Part shown: one piece after another, positions 60,201-64,000 of the stretch | Numbering within the stretch: position 1 is the stretch's first letter | Layout: each line of letters opens with the position of its first letter | Assembly: GCA_028751875.1 (NCBI GenBank) | Contig: CM054140.1 | Span: forward strand, 17,128,814 to 17,192,813 | Reading direction: 5' to 3' | Length of the DNA: 64,000 nucleotides | From: Rapana venosa | Taxonomy: Eukaryota; Mollusca; Gastropoda; Neogastropoda; Muricidae | The notes under the pieces: generated by a model | Told to the model about the DNA's origin: nothing | The model's database searches: none | Seen by the model: the letters and a program-made list of their open reading frames with translations, nothing else | Position numbers and translations under genes: made by a program

Positions 60201-60416
60201 TAGCATGTGCCGACACGATCTCGATTTAACCCTGAACCTGTTATTTTTCCTGCCAGGTGCAACAAGATGACGTGTCGCTGCGGCAAATGCTTCTGCTGGT
60301 TGTGTGGCAAAGGCATCACCGGTTACGACCACTTCAACTCCAGTTCCTGCGTCCTCTTCCGCTACAACGCCACTCCCATTCTGGAACGCTTTGTGTATAA
60401 CCAACGCCGCCCCGAT
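38103..60416 (+). CDS. RNF14: RNF14-like RBR E3 ubiquitin ligase, ten coding exons (3' end not found)
   Basis: Coding exons are 38139-38267, 42268-42366, 44001-44241, 44994-45228, 46530-46655, 48705-48887, 50630-50729, 52272-52415, 56048-56241 and 60257-60416, together 537 codons in one frame. The order is RWD (residues about 41-76 and 157-235, split by an insert), a linker, RING1 (about 288-345), IBR (about 382-424) and RING2 (about 470-510). The RING2 sequence [17 protein letters not shown] includes the cysteine that accepts ubiquitin in RBR ligases. Human RNF14 has the same architecture at 474 residues and similar stretches (DELLALASIYDG; LSALCKHLDNLW; CNKMTC). Known RNF14 acts on ribosome-stalling and crosslink substrates; I infer the family only. 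The first ATG has an in-frame upstream TGA. An acceptor-like TGTGTAG at 38096-38102 suggests a non-coding upstream exon. Confidence 0.9.
38139..38267 (+). CDS. RNF14: RBR ligase exon 1 (residues 1-43)
   Basis: [20 protein letters not shown] leads to MEQRDE, which joins [11 protein letters not shown] of exon 2 to make the conserved RWD start. The join requires a GC donor (GAG|GCTAGT). Confidence 0.8.
38450..40036 (+). pseudogene. CR1-like LINE polymerase remnant in RBR intron 1
   Basis: Pieces in different frames read [51 protein letters not shown] and FYADDSQ. Later come [14 protein letters not shown] and [16 protein letters not shown] with [10 protein letters not shown], the usual C terminus of CR1-type elements without RNase H. 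Several stops and frameshifts make it non-functional. Confidence 0.8.
40071..40136. repeat. (GT)n microsatellite after the CR1-like remnant
   Basis: About 33 uninterrupted GT units. Confidence 0.95.
40405..40810 (+). repeat. tRNA-derived SINE, family F
   Basis: A-box-like ATCAGTGGTCTAGAGGTATC and B-box-like TTTGATCCCC. The body contains CAATAAACCGAGGGTTGTGT, AACCCACGGCAACAAGAGGG and TGATAGGGAAACAAATACAG. The inverse copy is at 53881-54303; tail fragments occur at 46140-46270. Confidence 0.75.
40811..42267. other. Rest of RBR intron 1
   Basis: AT-rich; a SINE tail fragment (minus) at 41835-41945 and a GT/CA-mixed stretch at 42030-42135. No exon seen. Confidence 0.5.
42268..42366 (+). CDS. 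RNF14: RBR ligase exon 2 (residues 44-76)
   Basis: Acceptor GAATAG|GTGTTG; encodes the first helix and strand of RWD ([11 protein letters not shown], then ERIVVLSEP). Donor CAG|GTGATT, phase 0. Confidence 0.88.
42780..42960. repeat. L2-like repeat tail and (CT)n tract
   Basis: GAGGGCCTGGTGTAAAGAAG and TACCCTCATTAAAACATTCA at 42779-42843 are followed by (CT)n at 42846-42927. Confidence 0.75.
43501..43760 (+). repeat. SINE copy, head-C family
   Basis: Shares GTGCAGACCTGCCAGTGCCT and CACATGCAGAAGATCAAAAG with 48911-49310 and 14870-15225. RBR intron 2. Confidence 0.7.
44001..44241 (+). CDS. RNF14: RBR ligase exon 3 (residues 77-157): low-complexity insert in RWD
   Basis: [18 protein letters not shown] is followed by a Ser/Gly/Glu-rich stretch ([28 protein letters not shown]) and VHLKRSIS. 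Donor TCAG|GTGAGC, phase 1. The exon is assigned by frame continuity and splice sites; composition suggests disorder. Confidence 0.8.
44994..45228 (+). CDS. RNF14: RBR ligase exon 4 (residues 157-235): C-terminal half of RWD
   Basis: [20 protein letters not shown] contains the RWD YPS-type turn. [20 protein letters not shown] and [13 protein letters not shown] match the final helices in RNF14. Donor TTTTAG|GTGAGC, phase 2. Confidence 0.92.
45712..46090 (-). repeat. Composite SINE with tail, core and head region
   Basis: On the plus strand it shows AGGTAGCCACATTCTAACTT, AAGATGTTCTGCATGCTTTC and AGTCTCATCTGAAGGACTTT, with a head-like end after 46060. RBR intron 4. Confidence 0.7.
46530..46655 (+). 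CDS. RNF14: RBR ligase exon 5 (residues 235-277): acidic linker
   Basis: [20 protein letters not shown], then [13 protein letters not shown]. Acceptor TTTCAG|CTGCC, donor CA|GTGAGT, phase 2. Confidence 0.85.
46706..46965. repeat. 60-bp tandem repeat downstream of RBR exon 5
   Basis: Four to five near-identical units with CAGTTTTCTGGGTTATGGTG, ACTAAAAGCTTAAGGGTTTG and an AT tail. Starts about 50 bp after the exon 5 donor. A second two-copy repeat of about 70 bp follows at 46970-47110 (GCTCATTGTGACAAGTA). Confidence 0.9.
48705..48887 (+). CDS. RNF14: RBR ligase exon 6 (residues 277-338): RING1
   Basis: [20 protein letters not shown] then HHFCFDC supplies C-x2-C, C-x-H-x2-C-x2-C ligands. Acceptor CTCAG|CTAC, donor AC|GTGAGT, phase 2. 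Confidence 0.92.
48911..49310 (+). repeat. Full-length SINE, head C
   Basis: Head GCCATAGCCGAGCAGTTAAG and GTGAGGTTGAAACT; body ACACCTGCCAGTGCC and CATGCAGAAGATGCATGTTA; an embedded CTATATAAATTCCAT module; tail GAATGCAGATACCTTCATGG. RBR intron 6, 25 bp after the exon 6 donor. Confidence 0.75.
49549..49783 (-). repeat. SINE core and tail copy
   Basis: Minus-strand copy with TTATATCGAGAATAATGGAA, CACCGGCACACAATGGCCTA and CGCACACGGGGCCTCGG. Followed by a GTGCG simple repeat to about 49835. Confidence 0.8.
50215..50510 (-). repeat. SINE family D with head
   Basis: On the minus strand begins GGGATGGGACAGCTCAGTGG (tRNA-like head) and continues to GGTACCTGCCTCTTTAGGG and the GGTAAAGCAGCGAGGG block shared with 1-205. 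Confidence 0.65.
50630..50729 (+). CDS. RNF14: RBR ligase exon 7 (residues 338-371): end of RING1
   Basis: [20 protein letters not shown] gives the last C-x4-C pair, then [14 protein letters not shown], the helix before IBR. Donor CAG|GTACCA, phase 0. Confidence 0.92.
51580..52115. repeat. Two abutting SINE copies in opposite orientation
   Basis: 51580-51900 is a minus-strand tail and core (AAGGTAGCCGCATGTCAACT, TCTCATCCAAAGGACTTTCA). 51900-52110 is a plus-strand head-C body and tail (CAAGTGCAGACTTACCAGTG, GTCATAATGCAGCTACCTTC). Confidence 0.65.
52111..52278 (+). repeat. Tandem duplication of the exon 8 acceptor region
   Basis: Copy 1 (52111-52197) and copy 2 (52202-52278) share about 60 bp (AGGATTTATATGCATAGCTC, AGGTCATTAAACCAATGTGT) and both end in AG followed by CGCTCTC. 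In copy 1 the GT run is expanded and the AG at 52189-52190 is preceded by GTGTG, not CTC. Confidence 0.88.
52272..52415 (+). CDS. RNF14: RBR ligase exon 8 (residues 372-419): IBR domain
   Basis: [14 protein letters not shown], then [20 protein letters not shown], provides the IBR zinc ligands; the final Cys is in exon 9. Acceptor GTCTCAG|CGCTCTC, whose surroundings are tandemly duplicated upstream. Donor CAG|GTAACT, phase 0. Confidence 0.92.
52483..53075. repeat. Repeat tail, family E fragment and a 118-bp direct duplication
   Basis: 52497-52562 is the GCGCTGAATCTTGTAAAGCA tail module. 52640-52765 matches part of family E (AAGTCAGGCCCAGAGCC). From 52763 a segment of about 118 bp (TGATGATGAAGCACAAAGGC) is repeated directly at 52881-52995 with a few changes. 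Confidence 0.8.
53365..53654 (+). repeat. tRNA-derived SINE, family G, with an 11-bp TSD
   Basis: A box CCGTGGTTGAGTGGTTTAGG and a textbook B box GGTTCGATCCC. The body contains ACTCCACCCAGGTGTACAAG and GATAAGCTCCGGCTCTATGG. The direct repeat ACACTAGATCT lies at 53354-53364 and 53655-53665. The intact head could be mistaken for a tRNA gene, but it is inside a 290-bp transposed unit. Confidence 0.85.
53803..54303 (-). repeat. Composite SINE, family F head with the GCGCTGAATC tail
   Basis: On the minus strand it begins near 54303 with GATCGGTGGTCTAGAGGTAA and passes CAATAAACCGAGGTCCCGTG and AACCCACGGCAACAAGAGAG. It ends in the TTCAGCGCTATATAAATTCC module and an (ATT)n tail. A T-run at 53998-54017 lies inside. 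Confidence 0.8.
54361..55065. other. Unremarkable part of RBR intron 8
   Basis: AT-rich with no exon or recognised element. A short near-palindromic pair GAAGCTTAAGCTTCGGCA and CCGAAGCTTAAGAATCGGCA lies at 54390-54452. Confidence 0.4.
55065..55275 (+). repeat. Dispersed repeat family E copy
   Basis: Third clear copy (GGCAGGAGAATGAACCAAGA, AGAGGGAATTCCTCGCACAG, CTAGCATCCCCACAGGGGAA). Confidence 0.7.
55718..55752. repeat. Poly(C) run
   Basis: More than 30 cytosines with a single T near the end; likely unstable and assembly-sensitive. RBR intron 8, about 300 bp before exon 9. Confidence 0.9.
56048..56241 (+). CDS. RNF14: RBR ligase exon 9 (residues 420-484): linker helix and start of RING2
   Basis: [11 protein letters not shown], a basic predicted helix ([20 protein letters not shown]), then [13 protein letters not shown], the first RING2 pair. 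Donor GAAGG|GTACAG, phase 2. Confidence 0.92.
56936..57232 (+). repeat. SINE, head-A family, truncated in the head
   Basis: Starts at the B box (GGGTTCAAATCCC), keeps GACTATAAACCAAGGTCATG and GCCATTGTGTGCCGATGGGA, and ends GCTTATTCCATTATCCTCAA. A (CA)n tract follows at 57234-57262. Confidence 0.75.
57405..57831. repeat. Poly(G) run and an inverted pair of SINE fragments
   Basis: A G run of about 25 bases lies at 57419-57445. 57459-57693 is a minus-strand core and tail; 57708-57831 is a plus-strand tail (AGAAGTCGGAATGTGGTTAC, AGCTCTAGCCGAGGAATG). Confidence 0.75.
57885..58272 (+). repeat. Full-length SINE, head B, with the GCGCTTTGATTTG tail
   Basis: Head AGGTGGCAGGATGGTTAAGA with B box GGGTTCGATTCCC. 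The core contains CGCACACGTTAAATCCTGTT. From 58197 the tail GCGCTTTGATTTGTTGCTTT and TATAAATTCCATACAATATT follows. Confidence 0.8.
58675..59750 (+). repeat. Full-length SINE, head B, split by a Harbinger-like element
   Basis: Head AGGTGGCAGGATGGTTGAGA, B box GGGTTCGATTCCC and core ACTATAAACCGAGGCCCCGT run to 59029 in the tail (GAATGCAGCTGCCTAA). The tail resumes at 59692 (ATGGTTGCACATGCAAAAAT) and ends near 59750. Confidence 0.8.
59030..59688 (+). mobile_element. PIF/Harbinger-like deletion derivative (659 bp)
   Basis: Terminal inverted repeats begin GGCTAGAAATATAGTGG at both ends, flanked by TAA on each side (59027-59029 and 59689-59691). This is the 3-bp TWA duplication of Harbinger elements. 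A short plus-strand frame at 59147 reads [20 protein letters not shown] and ends [10 protein letters not shown], resembling the N terminus of Harbinger nucleases (R-x-W-V-H-P). The rest of the nuclease is missing and a CA tract fills the middle. Insertion into a SINE tail gives the empty-site sequence directly. Confidence 0.82.
59850..60240 (+). repeat. 58-bp tandem repeat with acceptor-like ends before RBR exon 10
   Basis: About six to seven units, each ending TTTAACCCTGAACCTGCTCT then CCCCCCAG and TGCTTAGCATGTG. Units differ mainly by CTCGCGATTT versus CTTGATTT. The last unit diverges after GAACCTG into TTATTTTTCCTGCCAG, the acceptor of exon 10. Confidence 0.92.
60257..60416 (+). CDS. RNF14: RBR ligase exon 10 (residues 484-537): catalytic RING2
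   Basis: [20 protein letters not shown] includes the catalytic cysteine (first residue). Then [20 protein letters not shown] completes the ligands. Donor GAT|GTAAGC, phase 0, so at least one more exon should follow; none was convincing before the window end. Confidence 0.92.
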
Positions 60417-60479
60417 GTAAGCTGCCGTGGGTCTCTTAGCGTTTGCTGTGTGGATACTCGTGTCTGTCCGTGTATGCTA

Positions 60480-61970
60480 CTGTGTGTTGACGTTAACGAG
60501 TGTGTGTGTGTTGACGTTAACGGGGGGGGTGACGTTAACGGGGGGGGTGTTGATGTTGACGGGGGTGGGGGTGTTGGCGTTGACGGGGGTGTTGACGTTA
60601 ACGGGTGTGTGTTGCCTTAAGGGGGGGGGGGTGACGTTAACGGGTGTGTGTTGAAGTTAACGGGGGTGTTGACGCTAACGGGCGTGTGCTGCCGTTAACG
60701 GGGGGTGTTGGCGTTAACGGGTGTGTGTGTGTGTGTTGCCGTTAACGGGGGGGTGTTGGCGTTAACGGGGGGGGGGGGGGGTGGCGTTAACGGGTGTGTG
60801 TTGGCGTTAACGGGGGGGGGGGGGGGGGGGGGTGTGTTACGGGAACGGGGGGTGTTAACGGGGGGTGCCGTTAACGGGGGGTGGGTGGGGTTACGGGTGT
60901 GTGTTGACGTTAACGGGGGGGGGGGGTGGGGGGGGGGGGGGGGGGTGTTGACGTTAACGAGGGTGTGTTGGCGTTAACGGGTGAGTGTTGATGATAATGG
61001 GTGTGTATTGATGTTGAGTGGGTGTGTTGTGTTATGGGTGTGTGTTGATGTTAATGGGTGTGTTTGATGTTAATGGGTGTGTTGATGTTAATGGGTGGTG
61101 TTGACGTTAATGGGGTGTGTTGACGTTAATGGGTGTGTGTTGACGTTAATGGGTGTGTGTTGACGTTAATGGGTGTGAATTGGTGTTAATGGGTGTGAAT
61201 TGGTGTTGACGGGTGTGTTGATGTTAATGGGTGTGTATTGATGTTAATGGGTATGTATTGATGTTAACGGAGGGGTGTTGACGTTAATGGGTGTGTATTG
61301 ATGTTAATGGGTGTGTATTGATGTTGACGGGTGTGTTGATGTTAATGGGTGTGTGTTGATGTTAATGGGTGTGTATTGATGTTGACGGGTGTGTATTGAT
61401 GTTGACGGGTGTGTGTTGATGTTGACGGGTTGTGTATTGATGTTGACGGGTGTGTATTGATGTTGATGGGTGTGTATTGACTTTAATGGGGGGGTGTTGA
61501 CGTTAACGGGGGGGTGTTGACGTTAACGGGTGTGTGTTGATGTTAATGGGTGTGTATTGATGTTGATGGGTGTGTATTGATGTTGATGGGTGTGTATTGA
61601 CGTTAACGGGTGTGTGTTGATGTTGACGGGTGTATTGATGTTAACGGTTGTGCTGGTGTTGACAGGAGTTTTGCCGTTGATGGGTGTACTGATGTTAATG
61701 CGTGCACTGTTGCAATGGGTGTATTGGTGTTGATGGGTGTACTGGTGTTAATGGGTTGTACTGGTGTTAATGGGTGTATTGGTGTTAATGGGTGTATTGG
61801 TGTTGATGGGTGTACTGGTGTTGTTGGGTGTATTGGTGTTGATGGGTGTATTGGTGTTGATGATGGTGTTAATGGGTGTATTGGTGTTGATGGGTGTACT
61901 GGTATTAACAGGTGTACTGGTGTTAACGGGTGTACAGATGTTGATGGGTGTATTGATGTTAATGGAAAGT
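60480..61970. repeat. 18-20 bp minisatellite (GTTGACGTTAACGGGTGT type)
   Basis: About 70-80 units over 1.5 kb in RBR intron 10. Left part: GACGTTAACGGG with long G runs. Right part: GATGTTAATGGG and GGTGTTGATGGG. Periodic open frames on both strands (GVLVLMG; HPSTPIHPL) come from the unit length. Confidence 0.92.
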
Positions 61971-62156
61971 GCAAGAAAAAGAAATGGAGGGATGGGGAGG
62001 TCAGAAGTATAAAAAAAAAAATTTGAATTTTTTTTTAAAGAAGACTTATGTCTATCGTTGAAATTCTGTCTTTTGCCTGAGATGTTATCCAGGTGAAGTT
62101 GTTGTTGTTGTTGTTGTTGTGGCATTCCCCAGCTTAACTCTTTTGAGGGTCACCGA

Positions 62157-62446
62157 GAATGTGCATCACTCTGACTCGCTCATCATCCCACCTGGGGAAT
62201 CGCTGTGAGGTAGAAACTGCACACTGGATGAGAAGTTTGCGTGCATGACTGTCTTTGAGAACCTCGCCATATAGGCAGCCATACTCCCGACTTCAGAGGA
62301 GTTTTTTTTCTTCTTTTAAAGGAGAGTGCAGGGTGTTGTTATGTTAAGAGCTTGTCACGGCTGAAAGCAAACTTCTCATTCAGTGTGCAGTCTCTACCTC
62401 ACGGTGATTCCCAGGTGGGATGATGAGTGAGTCAGAGCGCACATTC
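62157..62446. repeat. Imperfect inverted repeat, arms about 80 bp
   Basis: Left arm 62157-62240 (CTGACTCGCTCATCATCCCA ... GATGAGAAGTTTGC) pairs with 62367-62446 (GCAAACTTCTCATTCAGTGT ... GATGATGAGTGAGTCAGAG) with a few mismatches and a spacer of about 125 bp. Confidence 0.88.
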
Positions 62447-62559
62447 AACACACAACATTTTACAACGTTTTAGTGTAGGCCTTGGCAGTTAGCTGGCATC
62501 AATAACTGACACAGCTTGGGCCAATCCAGGGTAAGTGCATTCAGGTTTGGGGGTTGTTG

Positions 62560-62935
62560 TTTTTCCCTGTTCCTCGGCTAGTGCTCCAAGGTTCACCAAT
62601 GGGGAGATTGTACAAAATTATGTGACCGTTTTTTTCCCACCGTGAGGGGAGCCACGTTCCGACTGTGGGGACGTCTGCTGGGTGTGTTCCTGTTTCCGTT
62701 ACCCACCCAACGCTGACATGAAGTGCAGGATCGTTAATGTGTATGTTTACATGAAGGGAGTTACGGCAATGGCAGGTCTGCACTGGAAGTTGACCTGGGA
62801 AATTGTAAAAATCCCCGCCCTTAATTCACCAGACGCTGACCCCGAGATTCAAACCGGTGACTTCATGAACCCATGGGATTGAAGTCGAACAATCTTAACC
62901 CCTCTGCTATGGAATCTGGACGTTGTTCAGCTGAT
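62560..62935 (-). repeat. Full-length SINE, head C, minus strand
   Basis: Head at the right end (AGCAGAGGGGTTAAGATTGT on the minus strand), B-box-like GGTTTGAATCTCGG, body and tail to TTCCTCGGCTAGTGCTCCAA at the left end. Confidence 0.75.
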
Positions 62936-62947
62936 GTAAAGCGAAAC

Positions 62948-63404
62948 ATGCACACACACACACACATGTGCATACACACACATTTACACTTGCATGCACA
63001 CACACACACACATATATATATATGTATGTTTGTCCGTCGTGTTCGACGATGACCTCCAAAACAGCAGAAGAGGCAGCTGCTGTTTTAGAAATTGGGCAGA
63101 AATTTGATTATAGTGGAGATGCCTTGCCCACAGTACATCCCCACTCTCTCGTCCAAGTGGGCATAAGGACAGTCAGCGTTGGAGATGTTCTCCAAAGGCC
63201 AACCAGCCCCCAAGGCTGCAGCACATAAGGACTGTGCGAGTCAAGCCTCCTAGTCAGAGAGTCATAGTCGACCACTAAAGACTAAAGCTGTAAAGTGGAA
63301 TTCCATGAGTGGGAAAGCCACTAGTCATACAGCCTCTCACTTTGCTGTTGCCCCCAGCGTCAATGGATTAATCAAGAACTGTGATAAAGCCCAGGCGCTG
63401 ACAG

Positions 63405-63440
<36 letters not shown>
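62948..63440. other. CA and AT tracts around an unrecognised repeat-like block
   Basis: CA tracts at 62950-63012, then 63030-63400 containing GTTCGACGATGACCTCCAAA and AGCCACTAGTCATACAGCCT, then (AT)n at 63412-63438. A 56-codon frame (MTSKTAEEAAAVLEIGQ) runs through it; I could not place it as the missing RBR exon. Confidence 0.35.
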
Positions 63441-63441
<1 letters not shown>

Positions 63442-63487
63442 TACATACATACACATGCTGTAGTTTTCTGTCATAGGAGACAACCCC

Positions 63488-63822
63488 TGTTTATTTATTT
63501 GTTATTCTTTTATTTTGAGGATAATGGAATAAGCACTCACGTGCTTTTTTTACATCCAGTCCCCATGTGTATGCAGTTTTGTATTGTCATCCATTCCCAC
63601 CGGCACACAATGGCCTACTCTTCCGAAAAGCGGGTTTTATCCTGTGCGCAAGATGCGTGCATTCGCACACAGGACCTCAGTTTAGTCTCATCCAAAGGAC
63701 TATTTTAAAGGGGGAGTGGAGTCGGCACTGAGGAAAAATCCTCTTGGAACAAGATTCGAACCTGGGTGAGCAGATCACGAGCGCAGTGCACATCACTCTA
63801 ACCGCCAGGCTATCCCATCTTC
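63488..63822 (-). repeat. Full-length SINE, head A, minus strand
   Basis: Minus-strand head GGGATAGCCTGGCGGTTAGA with B-box-like GGTTCGAATC, the shared core, and the tail ATTATCCTCAAAATAAAAG. Confidence 0.8.
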
Positions 63823-63837
63823 CTTGTATATTTTATA

Positions 63838-64000
63838 TATTATATTTATTCTTTTATATCGAGGATAATGGAATAAGCACTCATGTGCTTTTTTACATCC
63901 AGTCCCCGTGTGTATGCGGTTTTGTAAATTTTGTCCTCTGTTTCCACCGGCACACAATGGCCTACTCTTAAGTAAAAAGTAGTTCTAAAACAGCTCAACA
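63838..64000. repeat. SINE tail and core (minus) joined to a CR1-like fragment at the window edge
   Basis: 63846-63969 repeats the SINE tail and core. The last bases, AAAAAGTAGTTCTAAAACAG and CTCAACA, match the CR1-like remnant at 38690-38720 (frame EKVVLKQLN). Confidence 0.7.

Noticed and set aside
59847..60270. Repeat peptides such as [13 protein letters not shown]
   Set aside because: Translation of the 58-bp unit within intron 9; flanking exons of the RBR gene join without it.
61603..62026. Collagen- or proline-rich-like frames (HPSTPIHPL; GVLVLMG)
   Set aside because: Produced by the 18-bp period of the minisatellite, present in several frames on both strands.
62324..62430. Last RBR exon after TTTTAAAG (ESAGCCYVKSL)
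   Set aside because: Acceptor is plausible, but the peptide overlaps the inverted-repeat arm and has no family likeness.
63046..63228. Missing last exon of the RBR ligase (MTSKTAEEAAAVLEIG frame)
   Set aside because: No convincing acceptor in phase 0, and no resemblance to the acidic C terminus of RNF14.

Overview
The window is nuclear DNA from an animal, most likely a mollusc and probably a gastropod. I infer this from interrupted GT-AG genes, heavy (GT)n/(CT)n microsatellite load, several tRNA-derived SINE families, RNase-H-bearing, RTE-like, CR1-like and Tx1-like non-LTR retrotransposons, and a Harbinger-type deletion derivative. I cannot name the species. There are no prokaryotic features. 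Most open frames in the region are microsatellite or repeat translations.

Three host genes can be supported. (1) On the minus strand at 1784-2346 is a first coding exon of an unrecognised secreted or membrane protein; it ends in a splice donor and continues off the left edge. (2) On the minus strand at 21659-35400 is a complete eight-exon gene for a 413-residue major facilitator transporter of the SLC17/ANTR anion-transporter type. All seven introns have consistent donors, acceptors and phases. (3) On the plus strand from 38139 to beyond 60416 is an RNF14-type RBR E3 ubiquitin ligase. Ten coding exons (537 codons) carry an N-terminal RWD domain, then RING1, IBR and RING2. The last coding exon was not found. 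Genes 2 and 3 are divergently transcribed, with about 2.7 kb between their start codons.

Layout: 1-1.7 kb, SINE fragments; 1.8-2.35 kb, the secreted-protein exon; 3.3-9.1 kb, one large RNase-H-type LINE whose 5' part is inverted relative to its 3' part, lying between GT microsatellites; 9.1-21.6 kb, gene-empty, microsatellite- and GT-rich DNA downstream of the transporter; 21.7-35.4 kb, the transporter with repeat-laden introns; 35.4-38.1 kb, the divergent intergenic region; 38.1-60.4 kb, the RBR ligase with large repeat-filled introns; 60.4-64 kb, a long 18-20 bp minisatellite, an inverted repeat and more SINEs.

The most unusual signal is repeated duplication of 3' splice sites. Just before transporter exon 7, about 19 tandem copies of a roughly 70-bp unit each carry a pyrimidine tract, CAG and the first bases of the exon. 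RBR exon 10 is preceded by six 58-bp units, each with a branch-point-like motif, C-rich tract and CAG. RBR exon 8 is preceded by one tandem copy of its own acceptor. These arrays should present the spliceosome with many decoy acceptors, most leading to premature stops. Other notable points are a likely GC-AG intron in the RBR gene, a disordered insert inside its RWD domain, a duplicated-arm hairpin, modular SINEs with exchangeable parts, and a CpG gradient along the 60.5-62 kb minisatellite.
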